Positions 1 to 11,770 are shown, numbered from the stretch's first letter. The stretch is 64,000 nucleotides of DNA from Zanthoxylum bungeanum (GCA_019454045.1 SKCR01035598.1:1-64000), one strand, 5' to 3'. The notes: generated by a model from the letters alone, not told the origin. Translations and numbers: made by a program.

Positions 1-1068
1 ACACAAACATTTAGGGTTATTATTCCACACAATATTTTTCTAATGATGAATTGATTTTCTTATATATGTGTAATAAATCAGTTTGCTAATCTGGAACACG
101 AAGATATGCAAAAGCATCTTCCGATGGTCAGATGCAAACACCCAAAGTAACTCAATTAATCATATTCCTATGTTAACCAAGTTACCTGAATTCATTAAGT
201 TCAAGTTCCAATTATGGCTATCCTCGTCCGACAGGTATATTCCTATCCTGTAAGGAAATCTATTAAATGATTATCTATCCTCAAGGAAGATCGTGGGCTA
301 TTGAATTTAAGGTTGAAACCTAAAATCTATTTTCCAAGTTCATTTTAAGTTTACCACATCAATCTTATTAGTGATCAGGCAACAAGAAGCATTAAGCTTA
401 AAATTTAATAAACAAACTAAAAAATTACCCAATATATAATTAAATCAATGATTAAGTATGTGAATATTGTATTTCATCATTTCCCTAAAATAAAAATAAA
501 ATGCTAGGGTTGGGGGATCTACCTTTACTATTTCTAATTTAGAATCTCATTATTATAATACATAATTTATCCGTGATATTACCAACCGACCATATATGTG
601 GTATCAATAAGTCCAACCAACCATAAAGGCGGTATCATTATTTGTCTATAAATCAGCCATATAGGCGGTAATCATCTGTCACCTAAAGACCGGTCATATA
701 GGCGGTGTCATATTATGTCAAATAAATAAAATTAGTCATTAAGGCGGTAAACCTTTTAGTTTGAATTATAATTTCCATATTATAGTTAAGGGAGATTAAT
801 CTAAATTAAAATAATAAAAGCTTCACGTTTCCCCCAGCAGAATTAGAATTTAGGACTGCACTTCGTGATGCGTATAGTAAAATTTCATTTTTGACACTTT
901 TTCCTCCGGATTTTATCGTTTTAGCCTCGAGTTGATTCCATTAAGTCCCAATATTATTTTTATCTGCAAAATAAATAAAAACACATCAAAACGTTCATAA
1001 AATTCGAGAAATTATACAAAATAGTAGGTTAAATGAGTGAGAAATAGTGATATAATTACCACTCATCA
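1..1068 (-). mobile_element. LA-family LTR, minus orientation, cut by window edge
   Basis: Reverse-oriented LTR of the LA family. Its U3 edge is the CCACTCATCA ending at 1068, the complement of the TGATGAGTGG that starts the plus copies at 6085 and 20696. The other end lies outside the window. A degenerate array of about five CATATAGGCGGT-type units occupies about 577-752. The U5-side block with the CCGATGGTCAGATGC and AAGGAAGATCGTGGGC motifs is also shared with the other LTRs. It could be a solo LTR or the 5' LTR of an element extending left; no internal LA sequence follows 1068, so it is not the 3' LTR of an element lying to the right. Confidence 0.85.
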
Positions 1069-1170
1069 AGTTTCACTGAACTTAGGCTCATAAGGCACAA
1101 GGTCCTGCTGGAGTTTCGCTGAGCCTAGGCTCATAAGGCACGTGCCCGAAGCACTTGAGGCGCAAGAAAC
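1069..1170. repeat. Two-unit direct repeat
   Basis: Two imperfect copies of a unit of about 43 bp beginning AGTTTC.CTGA and containing TAGGCTCATAAGGCAC, at about 1069-1111 and 1112-1152. They lie just outside the LTR end. Origin unknown; similar AGGCTCA-rich DNA occurs at the edges of other plant retroelements. Confidence 0.5.
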
Positions 1171-2137
1171 CTATTTTTTAAATTAATTTCAGATAGCTTA
1201 TATTTTCTATATTTTTCATTAACTTGTTAAGTTAGTATTTCAATAAATTCATTTCTTTTAATATTTTTATCACATAAAGGGTTAGATTTAGACAACATAA
1301 TTATATAAAATAATGCAAAATATGTATTAGAAAAATCAAATTTGTCATACTCGATCAACTAATATTCGAACGCAATTAATATTCGCTTATATGGCGCGTT
1401 CTTCATGTCGCTCGTACGAAACTCTCCAGTGAGTTTTTGTTTAAGTTGCGTTCGAACACAACTTTCCAGTAAGCATGCGTGCGATTGGAGTTTGACGATG
1501 TTCGAAATGCCCTATTTTTTTAGATAAAAAATTTTAGAATTTCGGCCACTATAAATAGGTCCCTTTAGATATTTTCTTCTTTTTCTCTCTCTCATTCAGT
1601 ATCCACGCCTAGAACCTTCCATTTTTCTTCAAATCAAGCCATGATTTGGATGAATCCCATGCATTTTCAAGCATTAAGTGAGTCAAGTAAGCCTTTAAAG
1701 CTCTATTAAGAATTTAGTTACATTTTCAATTCACGTATTTTAGTTCATGTATTCAATTTACATATTTCAGTTTTTACATTCAATTTATATATTTCAGTGT
1801 ATAAATTCAATTTGCGTATTTAGTTCATGTATTCGTTCTACATTTTCAGCTCATGTATTTAGTTTACATTTAAGTTTACGTTGTATGTTTGTAATTCATT
1901 TTCCAGTTTGTGAGTTTTCATTTAGAGTTACTGGCTAGGATTTTCGTTCGGACGGTGCTCATCCTATGCCTATTCCCATATGAGCTTGTATGCATTTACC
2001 AGTACCAGTGTCGGTTTATAATGTTGCTTTCACACTTTACAATCCATGAATGCATTTATGTTTCAGTTTACAAATCTACCAAAATTCTCATTTTACGTTA
2101 TTCATGTATCATGTTATATAGTTATAATTTGTGTTTT
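1171..2137. other. Non-coding stretch with promoter-like and repeat sequences
   Basis: No supportable gene. A TATA-type core promoter (CTATAAATAGG) sits at about 1549-1559, followed by a CT-rich tract, as in an LTR promoter or plant core promoter reading right. Between about 1740 and 1880 a degenerate repeat of roughly 25-30 bp (TTCAATTTACATATTTCAG-like) recurs five or six times. Short open frames here have no recognisable protein content. This may be a worn LTR of another family; no ends could be fixed. Confidence 0.4.
1549..1559 (+). promoter_or_regulatory. Candidate TATA box
   Basis: CTATAAATAGG followed within about 30 bp by a CT-rich stretch (TTCTTCTTTTTCTCTCTCTC), the usual arrangement of a plant core promoter. 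No coding region follows, so it probably belongs to a decayed LTR. Confidence 0.4.
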
Positions 2138-3021
2138 TGACACACTCAAAAAATGGTTCTTTACTCCCAAGTATAAGAGTGTTTAAATAATAAAATACCT
2201 TGGTAATTCCGTGTCGATCCACATGGAATAGATTTAGTAAAATAAAATAAGAATATGAGTGGAAAAAAACTGAATTGATTGAAGTGATGCTAGATTTTTA
2301 AATTGAAATACAACAATAAATTAAAGTGCTGGATTTAGGAGATCCACTCTTAATATTTCAAATATAAAGAAATCTTACTTTTTATAATACATAAATTATC
2401 ATTATTACTCTGTTCATTTATTTCAGGAATTAATTATGTCAGTCATAATGATGGTGATAATATTTGTCTATAACAAGTCCAGTTAAGTATTTAATTATGC
2501 CAAATATATAAAACTAATTATATAGACGGTGACAAAGTTTGTCAATAATTAATCCAGATTTAAATTATTCTCTCATATAATATGAGGTAAATATTAATTG
2601 TGCCAGTCAAGATTTAATTGTCTACAGCAAATCAAAACACCTCAAATATAAAAGAAGATTAATATTAAGATTACAATTCATATATTATAATATAGTAAGA
2701 TTAATTTATATTTTCATATTAAGAGTTTCACTATTTTCCTTAGAAAAAATTGAATTAGCTACTAATGCTTTGAATAAAAACACACATAATTTTATTACTA
2801 AAAGAAAAAGAAATTACAACAAAACTTAAAAAAAAATAAAAAAAATACACAAGACACTTCTTCCATATTCTTCAGAGATAAAATGAAATAAGCATGAAGA
2901 AAATGAGAGGTGAACACCTCTATTTATAATAGAAGTGTTCATCCCTCAAATATGAATTACAACTATGCAAATCAAATTCAAACAATAAACTTTTACTATT
3001 TTCTTTTTCTTTTTCTTTTTT
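2138..3021 (-). mobile_element. Diverged LTR-like sequence, minus orientation
   Basis: Begins TGACACACTC and has, in the same order as the LA LTRs, a TATAAGAG/GTCGATCCACATGG block (compare GTATAAAAATATCGATCCCACG), a GGAGATCCAC...CTTAATATTTC block, degenerate relatives of the CATATAGGCGGT unit (ATATAGACGGTGAC near 2521) and a reversed TATA box near 2922. Distant LTR family, apparently cut at 3021 by the copia element. The homology is by eye and weak. Confidence 0.4.
2912..2940. repeat. Near-perfect inverted repeat around a TATA box
   Basis: A 29-nt inverted repeat: arms GAACAC-TCTATT and AATAGA-GTGTTC, with one mismatch position and a TAT centre. The reverse strand reads as a TATA box (ATTATAAATAGAGG). 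The dyad therefore coincides with the core promoter of the diverged LTR. Confidence 0.6.
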
Positions 3022-4165
3022 TGTGGAACTTCAGACTTTTAGTGGAATAACCCGGAGTTAATAATTCAAAATATTTAATTAAGAGCTTAATTATATTTTA
3101 AGATTATTGGAGCTCGGAACCGTAGGTCCATTTGGTCCCCGTGCTAGCTCAATATACTATATCAGATTTAGTATAATTGGATAGTCCAATTATATACTCA
3201 CATTTGTATAAATATTATTAATATGATTAATAATATTAATGCATATTAATAATATTAATGTGTCACACTTGATACTATATATTGAAAGGTTAGTATATAA
3301 TTTTAATTATTATTTGATGATTATTAATTGCATATTATTAATTATATTATTTATATAATTTAATAAATACAAAATTTGATTTTTGATTTTCCAAATATGA
3401 TTTTTGGAAGGTGTTTGATTGGTTTGAGTAATTGCTCTTTATGAAAATTAATTACACCTTTTATTTTTGTAACATATCCCTTATTATAGTAATAAAGGAT
3501 TAACGTTACAAAATTAAAGAAAATAAAGCCATATGGCCGAATATACCAATAGAAGGGAGGCTAAGGGTTTGTTAATTTTGGAAATTAGTAACCCTAAGTA
3601 TAAAATCCATGCCCCAAAGTACGTAGCTATTGGTCGAGACTGCTACACTAACCTCACTTTTGTAAATCAAAGGACACATCCTGCTAGGAAGAAGTTCGTA
3701 GTACACTCTGGATTAAGATCAATTCATATATGGCTATCTAGTAGATCAAAATGACTTTCTTTGTTTAATGGATATTATAAGAATGTCATTTCTATCTGGG
3801 TCTAGTCCTATATGATCACATCATACAAGGTGTCCTCCATTCTCATATCTCTACATGGACGATCTCGGATCAAGGTCGCCATACAAATATAGAATGGACT
3901 GTAGCTATAGATAAACCACAAACAAAGTACCAGTTTTGTTTGCTTTCTATAGACTATTTAAGATTACAAACTTCAAACTTAAATCATCTTGTGTATGACA
4001 CTCATACACTAAGTCTGAAGGTACATAAGTAATCAAGGGTATTCAAGATAATTTATAATATGCGAATATTAAACAAACACTTTGATAAATTAATAATGCA
4101 TCATTTATTTTAAAATACATAAAGCCGTTTACATTACACATAGCTCTAGGGCATACATCCCAACA
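3022..4165 (-). mobile_element. Copia element LTR (3' LTR of minus-strand element)
   Basis: The right boundary is firm: on the minus strand the copia stop codon is followed by a purine tract (AAGTGAGAGA) and then TGTTGGGATGTATGCCC, the usual start of a copia LTR after its polypurine tract. The left boundary (TG at 3022, giving a minus-strand end in CA) is inferred from the TG/CA rule only. The open frame at 3533-3754 has no recognised content. The second LTR of this element is not in the window. Confidence 0.6.
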
Positions 4166-4178
4166 ATCTCTCACTTGC
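4166..4178 (-). other. Polypurine tract of copia element
   Basis: On the minus strand GCAAGTGAGAGAT lies between the RNase H stop codon (TAG, 4180-4182) and the LTR start TGTTGGG, the expected plus-strand priming site of a Ty1/copia element. Confidence 0.65.
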
Positions 4179-4179
4179 A

Positions 4180-6084
4180 CTAGAGCAAATGGGACATGTC
4201 ACCTAATCCTAGACCATCTAGGTGACCTTCAAACACTTTAGCCGACAAGGTCTTCGTAAATAGATCTGCTAGGTTCCTATGATTTTCCTCTCTATATGTT
4301 TTCCCATCTTGTGACTTCTTGGTTCTTTGAATTTGCGACTCACCACTATTATCACAATAAAGTGTGAGTGGTCTATCTATATCTGGAACAACTTCCAAAT
4401 CTTCCAAGAATTTACGGAGCCAGACTGCTTCCATAGCTACTTCATAAGCTGCTACATATTCAGCCTCCATGGTGGAGTTAGCAATGCAAGATTGATTTAT
4501 ACTCTACCATATTATATACCCCCACCACCTAGGGTAAACACTGATCCAGATGTTGATTTCCTAGAATCGACATCTGTCTGAAAATCAGAGTATGTATATC
4601 CCCTTAGGATCATATCCTCCCCGGAATACACAAGCATATAATCTCTGGTTCTCTTAAGATACTTGAGATGTGTTTCACAGCCATCCGGTGATCCAATCCT
4701 GGTTTCGACTGAAACCTACTGACTACTCCCACTTCAAAATAGATGTATGGTCTCGTGCATAACATAGCATACATGAGACTACTAATTGCTGAGGTGTATG
4801 AGAGATGTCTCATTTCCTCAATATCTTAAGGTGTTTTAGGAGATTGTACCTTTGACAAATGAATTCCATGCCGATAAGGCAGATTTTCTTTCTTGGAATT
4901 CTTCATCCCAAATCATACAAGTATCCTGAGAAATAGCTAACAGTCATTTCTTGCGATCCTGAAGTATCTGAATCCCAAGAACATAGCTGGGATCTCCCAA
5001 ATCTTTCATTTGGAATTAGTTAGCTAGCCATGTTTCCACGTTCGATAATCTCTTTACATCATTCCCAATGAGTAAAATATCATCGACGTATAAAATAAGA
5101 AAAACCACATTCTCGTCAATGACGCGCTTGTATACACAAGGCTCATCAACATTCTACTCAAAATTATAAGACTTGATCGTGGTATCAAATCTTATATTCC
5201 AAGATCGAGATGCTTACTTAAGTCCATAAATGGACCTTTGCAGCTTGCAAACTTTTTGCTCTTGTCCTTGGGCTATGACCCCTCTGGTTGTACCATATAG
5301 ATACTCTCATTAAGATTTCCATTCAAGAATGCAGTCTTGACGTCTATTTTCCAATTTTCATAGTCATAATATGCGGCAGTGGATAGAAGAGTGCGAATGG
5401 ATTTGAGCATGGCTACTGGCGAGAAAGTTTTCTCATAGTCAACTCCTCTTTCTGGGTATAACAATTGGCCACTAGCCTAGTCTTGAAGGTTTGTATCTGC
5501 CCATCTACTCCTCTCTTCCTATTGTAGATCCACTTGCAACCTATTGGTTTCACCCCATCAGACTGGTCTACAAGTTCCTAGACTGAGTTGGAGTACATGG
5601 ACTCCATCTCTAGGTTCATGGCTTTGAGCCATTCCTTCTTGTCAGAATCATCTATTGCACTATGATAGGTCAATGGATCATTTATACCATCACTGATGCG
5701 ATAACTTGTACCTCTCCAACCCTAAGGTAGCGATCAGGTTATCGTATAACTCCCTCCACTATGTCTAGGTGGTAGATCATTCTGACAAACTTGCATCTGA
5801 AGCTCAAATGTCAAAGATGCTATGTATTTGTCAACCGTCGTTGACGATGGTGTGCTAGTCGAACCAGCAAGTAACTCCTCAAGTAAACATTACTTCGACG
5901 GTTGAACTCCCTCATATAGTCCTCCTCTAGAAACATAACATTTGTCGATACAAACACTTTGTTGGCATCAGGACTGTAGAAGAATCCACCCATAGTCTCT
6001 TTAGGATAGCCTACAAATAGGCACACCTGAGAACGTGGTTCCAACTTTGTAGTCTTATTCTTAAGCACATGTGTTGGTCACCCC
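4180..6084 (-). pseudogene. Ty1/copia pol, 3' part (integrase C-terminus, RT, RNase H), broken
   Basis: Reads right to left. At 6068-5820 lies the end of integrase (TKLEPRSQVCLFVGYPKET). RT follows: the TFSPVAMLKSIR and DVKTAFLNGNLNESIY motifs at 5464-5273, and an intact YVDD catalytic box at 5079-5090. The RT C-terminus is at 4813-4610 and RNase H (AEYVAAYEVAMEAVWLRKFL, YCDNSG, NLADLFTKTLSAKVFEGH) at 4470-4180. Frames change several times and part of RNase H between the CDNSG and NLAD motifs is missing, so this is dead. The element is cut at 6084 by LA1; its upstream part resumes at 22514. Confidence 0.9.
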
Positions 6085-7879
6085 TGATGAGTGGTAATTA
6101 TATCACTATTTCTCACTCATTTAACCTAATATTTTGTTTAGTTTCTCGAATTTTATGAATATTTTGATGTGTTTTTATTATTTTGCAGATAAAAATAATA
6201 TTGGGACTTAATGAATCAACTCGGGGATAAAACGATGAAATCCGGAGGAAAAATGGTCAAAAACGAAATTTTACTATACATGTCACGAAGTGCAGTCCTA
6301 AATTCCAATTTTATGTATGTTTCGTATTTTGGCCATAACTTTTTCATCCGATATCCGATTGAGCTAATTCAAGTTTCAGATTAAAGAAGACTCAAAGATA
6401 TACAACTTTGAAGATTTAAATATTTTCGAATTCGGAATTTCGGAACGCCGAAATTGATAAACAATCCAGTATATTTTGAGTAATTACTAAAGTCATTTTC
6501 AAAATATAAAATAAAAATAATAAAAATAAAAAATGTCAAACTTCCACCAAACATGCTTCCATGTTTGATGCCATGTTTGGTGCCATGTTTGTGGAGCAAT
6601 CGGTGGAGCAATCGGAGGAGAAATTGGTGGAAACCTTTAGATTTTCCTATAAATACCAAGTCATTTCATTTGTAATTCTCATGATTTCCTTAGGTTTTTG
6701 TAAGGAATTTAAGGATTGCATCTTGTGTATTTATTTTTAGTTATTTAATTTAGTATTTTTATTTTCAGTATAATAGTAGTAGTTTCTTTCCTTCTTCTTT
6801 TCTTTTCTTTTATGTTCAGTAGTTAGATTTTCCGCTGGGGAAGGGTAAAAATTTTATTATTTTAGTTTAGATTAATCTCTCTTAATTATAATATAGAAAT
6901 TATAATTCAAATTAAAAGGATTACCGCCTTAATTGATGATTTTATTTATTTGACATAAAATAACATCGCCTATATGGCTGGTTTATGGACAAATAATAAT
7001 ATCACCTTTATGGCTGGTTGGACTTAATTAAAATTTTACTTAATGGGAATACCACCTATATGGTCGGTCGGTAATATCACAGATAAATTCTGTATTATAA
7101 TAAGGGAGATTTCTAAATTAGAAATAGTAAAAGTGGATCCCCAACCCCCAGCATTTTATTTTATTCTAGGGAAGTGATGAAACACAATATCCACACTTAA
7201 TAATTGATTTTCTTTTTATGGGTAATTCTTTAGTTTGTTTATGAGTCTTAAGCTTAATGCTTCTTGTTGTCTGATCACCAATAAGATTGATGTGGTAAAC
7301 TTAAAATGAACTTGGAAAAGAGATTTTAGGTTTCAGCCTTAGATAAATAGCTCACGATCTTCCTTGAGGATAGGTAACCCTTTAATAGATTTCCTTACAT
7401 GATAAGAATATACCTGTCGGGCGAGGGTAACCATAATTGGAACTTGAACTTAATGAATCCAGGTAATTTGGTTGACATATGAATATGGTTCAATTGGTTA
7501 TACTGGATATTTGTGTCTGACCATCGGAAGAGGCTTTTGCATATCATCGTGTTCCAGGTTAGCAAACTAATTTATTACACATATACAAGAGAATCAATTC
7601 ATTTTTTAATAATATTGTGTGGAGTCACAACCCTAGATCTTTGAGTCTTTTCTTTTATTTTCCTTAGTATTTTCTTTTGAGTCTTTTTATTTTAATTAGC
7701 AAATCCACATTCAACCAACCAAAAGTAATCAATTCCCTTCTCCCTAAAATTAGATACATGTAAATAAATAGTATCAATAATTAATAACAACAGTAAGAAT
7801 TAAGTCCTCGTGGGATCGATATTTTATATACTTGAACGATACGTGCGCTTGCGTTATACGCGTGTGAATGCACTAGTCA
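6085..7879 (+). mobile_element. LA1 5' LTR
   Basis: TGATGAGTGG...GTCA, 1795 bp. U3 ends in a 12-bp repeat (6559-6594) and a TATA box (CTATAAATACC, about 6647). Downstream, in what should be transcribed R-U5, lies the array of ACCGCCTATATGGC units (about 6922-7080), then a well conserved block with the CTTCCTTGAGGATAG, CTTACATGATAAG and CCATCGGAAGAGGC motifs. It ends just before the primer site. The 3' partner is at 20696. Confidence 0.92.
6559..6594 (+). repeat. 12-bp U3 tandem repeat, three units
   Basis: CCATGTTTGATG, CCATGTTTGGTG and CCATGTTTGTGG in tandem, about 50 bp upstream of the TATA box. The same repeat has about six to seven units in the 3' LTR (about 21169-21244) and about five in the LTR at 43853 (about 44336-44412), so unit number differs between the two LTRs of one element. 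Confidence 0.85.
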
Positions 7880-7885
7880 AGTTTT

Positions 7886-7903
7886 TGGCGCCGTTGTCGG
7901 GGA
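7886..7903 (+). other. Primer binding site, tRNA-Asp type (LA1)
   Basis: TGGCGCCGTTGTCGGGGA is complementary, with one mismatch, to the 3' end of plant tRNA-Asp(GTC), six bases after the LTR end. This primer is typical of Athila-type Ty3/gypsy elements. Confidence 0.9.
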
Positions 7904-8013
7904 CTTATTTTTCTTGAGTTATTAATTTTGAATCTATCTAATTTACTTGTATCTAATTTTATTTATTTTTATCTGTAATTTTTATTTCTTTCTTTTATTT
8001 TCAGGTGATTGAT

Positions 8014-8063
8014 ATGGAACATTATTGAGAGATTGAGAGATTACGTGCTTCACAAGAAGATAC
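8014..8063 (+). pseudogene. LA1 gag-like ORF, first exon-size fragment
   Basis: ATGGAACATTATTGA...: the N-terminus of the gag-like protein (MEHY, stop, EIERLRASQEDT) matching the starts at 15382 and 57447. A TGA replaces the Trp codon at position 5. The frame is split after codon Asp-Thr by the solo LTR at 8064 and continues at 17540 (TPHIWEQQ). Confidence 0.8.
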
Positions 8064-8250
8064 TGATAAGTGTGGTTTATACCCACTTATTACGGTATTT
8101 TTAGCTTACTGTTTTGTTATAATTCGAGATATTTAAATGTCAATTATAGTTTATTTTGTGTTTTATTTGTAGGAGCATCAATACATGGATCTGGGAACAA
8201 TTGTACGTGTTTTGGGAACTTTCGGGAACACAGGACGAGCAACGGGAGCA

Positions 8251-8482
8251 TTGGCACCATGGCACAGATCATCAGGCGCCATGGCGCATAAATCTCATAC
8301 AAATCACAGAGAATAAGGCGCCACAGCGCCTAACATTTATAATTGAAGGCGCCATGGCGCCCACTTTCATGATAAATACATATGGCCCCATGACGTCAAT
8401 TGGAATAAAGAATAGAGGCGCCATGGCGCCTCCTCAATCAATTTGCCCATACATAATCCCGAGGATTTGGCGCCCAGACGCC
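8251..8482 (+). repeat. Array of GGCGCCATGGCGCC palindromes in SL1 U3
   Basis: Dyad motifs at 8251 (TGGCACCATGGCAC), 8275, 8317 (GGCGCCACAGCGCC), 8348, about 8383 (weak), 8417 (perfect 14-bp GGCGCCATGGCGCC) and 8469 (GGCGCCCAGACGCC), spaced about 24-52 bp. They end about 110 bp upstream of the TATA box, the position expected of an LTR enhancer. Confidence 0.8.
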
Positions 8483-8591
8483 AATTTGATAGGTCACGGC
8501 GCTGCGGGGAAAGATGTACACGCACGTTCCAGGATTGTGATTTTTAGGGTTTTTAATAATCCTAATGATACCCAAAGACTCACAGCTTCCA

Positions 8592-8602
8592 CTATAAATA
8601 TA
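8592..8602 (+). promoter_or_regulatory. TATA box of SL1
   Basis: CTATAAATATA in plus orientation, downstream of the palindrome array and upstream of an A-rich leader, consistent with a plus-oriented LTR promoter. Confidence 0.6.
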
Positions 8603-9472
8603 ACAGTTCATCCAACAACAAAGAAGAGGCTAATACACTACACAAAACACAGAAATAAATATTTTTAGAGATCCAAGGAAAGGATTGAAGAGCGACAAGA
8701 GGTGACAAAGGCTGTAATATCCAGAGAGGAAGAGATTCAATTCAGGTTATATCTTCTTATTTCTTTCTTAGAACTCTAATGATATCCATTAGATTCATGA
8801 CTTATTATTCATTGTTTTATTTTATTGTCATGAACTAAACTCCTTAATTCTGGAGAATGATGTAATCGATGCTTGAACCTTGTAATTGTTTGTCAACTTT
8901 GTTATGAAGTTTTATTAATTTATTTATATTCTTTTGAGTTTAATGCTTCTTGATTGTTGGCCACAATTGAAGATGATGAATGTTTAGAATCTATCACTCG
9001 AGAGATGGGATTTTGAATAGATCTAGAGAATATAGCCTAGGATTTTATAGAATTCGAGAGAGTCTGTAATCTTTTGAAGTCGTTAAAAGAGAATCACAAA
9101 TCGTAATGAGTTGTTAACTATTGGATTTTTATAGAGATATCGAAGTCTATAGTTGATGATATTTTCACTCGGCACTCGAGAGAGGGAATGAATATTTTAG
9201 GAGTCTTGACTTATAAATAATATAACTGAACAAGGATTAATTGACATGACAAATACATAAGCGACAAATAGGTGAAATCGGGATCCGGAATCTCTATCGT
9301 ATTAGTTTCTCCTATCCAAATATTCTTATTTTATATTTATTTATTATAAATCTTTATTATTTGTTTTCTAAATAAAGTTATAATTATCAATTGTAATACT
9401 TAGTGCGAGTTAACGCAATCCCTGTGGGTTCGACACTCTAAACTCATTTATACTAAAACTTGACACCGTACA

Positions 9473-11591
9473 TGACCGGCGTAAACACACGCGTATAACG
9501 CAAGCGCACGTATCGTTCAAGTAGTAGTATAAAAATATCGATCCCACGAGGACTTAATTCCTACTGTTGTTATTAATTATTGAATCTATATTTACAGATA
9601 TCTAATTGAGGGGAGAAGAGAATGATTGCTTGATTGATTTGGTTGATTGTAGATTTGCTAAAAAAAATAAATAAAATAAAAAGACAAAAGAAAATACTAA
9701 GGAAAATAACAAAAGACACAAAGATCTATGGTTGTGAATCATTCTAATATCTTTTAAAAGATGAAGTGATTATTTTATGTTTGTGTAATAAATCGGTTTA
9801 CTAACCTGGAACACTAAATTATGCAAAAGCCTCTGTCGATGGTCAGACGCAAATACCAGTTTAAACCAATTGAACCATATGTCTATGTCAACCAAATTAT
9901 CTGGATTCATTAAGTTTAAGTTCTAATTATGGCTACCCCGCCCGACAGGTATATGTCTATCCTGTAAGGAAATCTATTAAAGGGTTATCTATCCTCAAGG
10001 AAGATCGTGGGCTATTAAGTTAAGGCTGAAACCTAAAATCCCTATGTCTAGTTCATTTTAGATTTACCACATCAATCTTATTGGTGATCAGACAACAACA
10101 AGAAACATTAAGCTTAAGACTTAATAAGTAAACTTTAAATTACCCAAACTATAAATAATCCCTTATAAACCGGTGATATTAGAATTCATCACAACCCCAG
10201 ATAACTAAAACATAACTAGGGCTAGTAAAAACTTAAATAAAATAAAAGACATAAGTAAATTGCTGAAAATTAAATACTGAAAGTAAATTGCTGATGAAAA
10301 GTAAAAAGTAAAAGTAAAAAGTAAAAAGTAAAAAGTAAAAGTAAAAAGTAAAAAAAATTAAAAATAAATTACTAAAAGTAATTGTTGAAATTAAATAAAG
10401 TAAAGTATAATAAAAGAAAATGCTGGGGGTTAGAGGATCAACTTTTATTACTACTATTTAGATATCTCCCTTAATATAATATATCAATTTGCGTGATAAT
10501 TACCAACCAGCCATATAGGCGGTATCTGATTAAGTCAAATTAATAATTAATTACCAACCGACCAACCAGGCGGTATCCATATTTAGTCAGGTTTTAAAAC
10601 CAATTTATAATTAATTACCAACCGGCCAATATAGCGGTATCCTCGTTAAGTCAGGTTTTAAATAGCTTATATATTATAATTAAGGGAGATTAATCTAAAT
10701 AGCAATAATAAAAGCTTTACCTTTACCCCAGCAAGGGGGAATTACCTCCTCATTGCTTGAAAAATAAAAATGAAAAAAAGTAAAGAAAGAAAATGTTTGT
10801 GCGTAAAAGTAAATTGCGGAAAGTTAAAACTGAAAAATAAAGAAAAGAAAGTGCGAAAGCGAAATTAATTACTGAAACTGAAAATAAACAAACTAGATAC
10901 AATCTTCTTATTTATTCTTAAGGAATTTCAAAGAAGAAAGTATGAATTTTACAAATGAAATGACTTGGTATTTATAGGCAAAATTTTGCCACCATCAAAT
11001 CATCCATCAAATCTCCACCAAATCCATTATTAATCTCCACTAATTACTCCACCAAATCCATAATTGCTCCACTAATTGCTTATCTTGTTTGGTGTTGATT
11101 TGATAATTTTTATTAATTATTAATTAATTAATATTTTGCTTTGAAAATGATTGATAATGACTTTAATAATTACACTCCACACACTTTGGATGGTTCATCA
11201 ATATCGGTCATGAAATCATCAGAATTCGAAAATATTTTCTCTTTCAAAGTTGTAGAACTTTGAGTCTTCTTTAATCTGGCACTTGAATCAGCTCAATCCG
11301 ATATCTGAGTAAGAAGTTATGCCCAAAATACGAAGATGCACAAAACTGGAATTTCCAAAACTGCACTTCGTCAAAACGCCCCTTTCAAGTTTCCAATCTC
11401 CAAAATTAAAATATCAAGTCCAATAATTGCCTTTATTTGACCCATATTTCATCATAAATGATTTCATTAAGACCCGATATTATTTTATCTGCAAAATAAA
11501 CTAAAACACATCAAAAAGTTCATCAAACCCGAGAAACTAAACAAAATTAAGTAAAAGGGGCGGTAAATATTGATATATTTTCCGCTCATCA
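9473..11591 (-). mobile_element. LA2 3' LTR
   Basis: TGACCGGCG...CATCA on the plus strand, 2119 bp. The reversed TATA box is at about 10968-10977 (TATTTATAGG) and the CATATAGGCGGT array at about 10501-10655. It differs from its partner at 15513 by an extra segment near 10730-10790, an extra stretch near 11195-11275 (GAAATCATC...TTCTTTAATC) and a longer AAAAGT microsatellite. Confidence 0.9.
10296..10362. repeat. (AAAAGT)n microsatellite in LTR
   Basis: About ten units of AAAAGT/AAAGT in tandem. In the partner LTR the same place (about 16345-16380) has fewer units, showing slippage after insertion. Confidence 0.8.
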
Positions 11592-11604
11592 CACCCCCAA
11601 ACCT
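11592..11604 (-). other. LA2 polypurine tract
   Basis: CACCCCCAAACCT on the plus strand, so AGGTTTGGGGGTG directly before the 3' LTR on the element strand. The same tract precedes the LTRs of LA3 and LA4; LA1 has TTTGGTTCGGGGGTG. Confidence 0.8.
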
Positions 11605-11654
11605 AACATTTTGCTAGTCCTCGAGCAAAACAACAAAATAAAATAAAATTAAAC

Positions 11655-11770
11655 TAAGCCACTTTCGTAGGGATCACGGTTGCATTTAGCATATGCAACA
11701 AGCTTTTAAACCCCTAGGTGTCCCTAGTGGACGAGTTGTAGTCTCGTGAGGGTTTACATCAATGATACCC
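11655..11770 (-). other. LA conserved 3' non-coding block (LA2)
   Basis: A roughly 115-bp block (AAGCCACTTTCGTAGGG...TGATACCCACA) found at the same distance from the 3' LTR in LA1, LA2, LA3 and LA4. On the element strand it holds the stem-loop ACGAG-ACTACAA-CTCGT, a CTAGGGACACCTAGGG fold and GCATATGC. It does not code. Conservation across subfamilies with unlike U3s suggests an RNA-level role such as packaging, export or 3' processing; that role is inference. Confidence 0.7.

Larger units (their letters stand above)
8064..9472 (+). mobile_element. Solo LTR (SL1), left part; continues 17506-17534
   Basis: TGATAAGTGTGG...ATATCACAACA, 1438 bp in total, flanked by a perfect 5-bp duplication GATAC (8059-8063 and 17535-17539). 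It interrupts the LA1 gag-like ORF and is itself split by LA2. There is no primer site or internal region, so it is a solo LTR left by recombination. The ending TTGACACCGTACACTTGCGG resembles Tat/Athila-type LTR ends. It has a palindrome array (8251-8482), a TATA box (about 8592) and no protein-coding content; the open frame at 8156-8668 is fortuitous. Confidence 0.9.

Noticed and set aside
577..752. CATATAGGCGGT array as a CRISPR array
   Set aside because: Units are degenerate, spacing is irregular, spacers recur between LTR copies, and the context is a plant LTR.
3533..3754. 73-codon ORF in copia LTR
   Set aside because: Short, no domain, and inside the inferred LTR on the strand opposite to the element.
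8156..8668. 170-codon ORF on the plus strand
   Set aside because: Lies inside solo LTR SL1 across its U3 palindromes and TATA box; no protein features.
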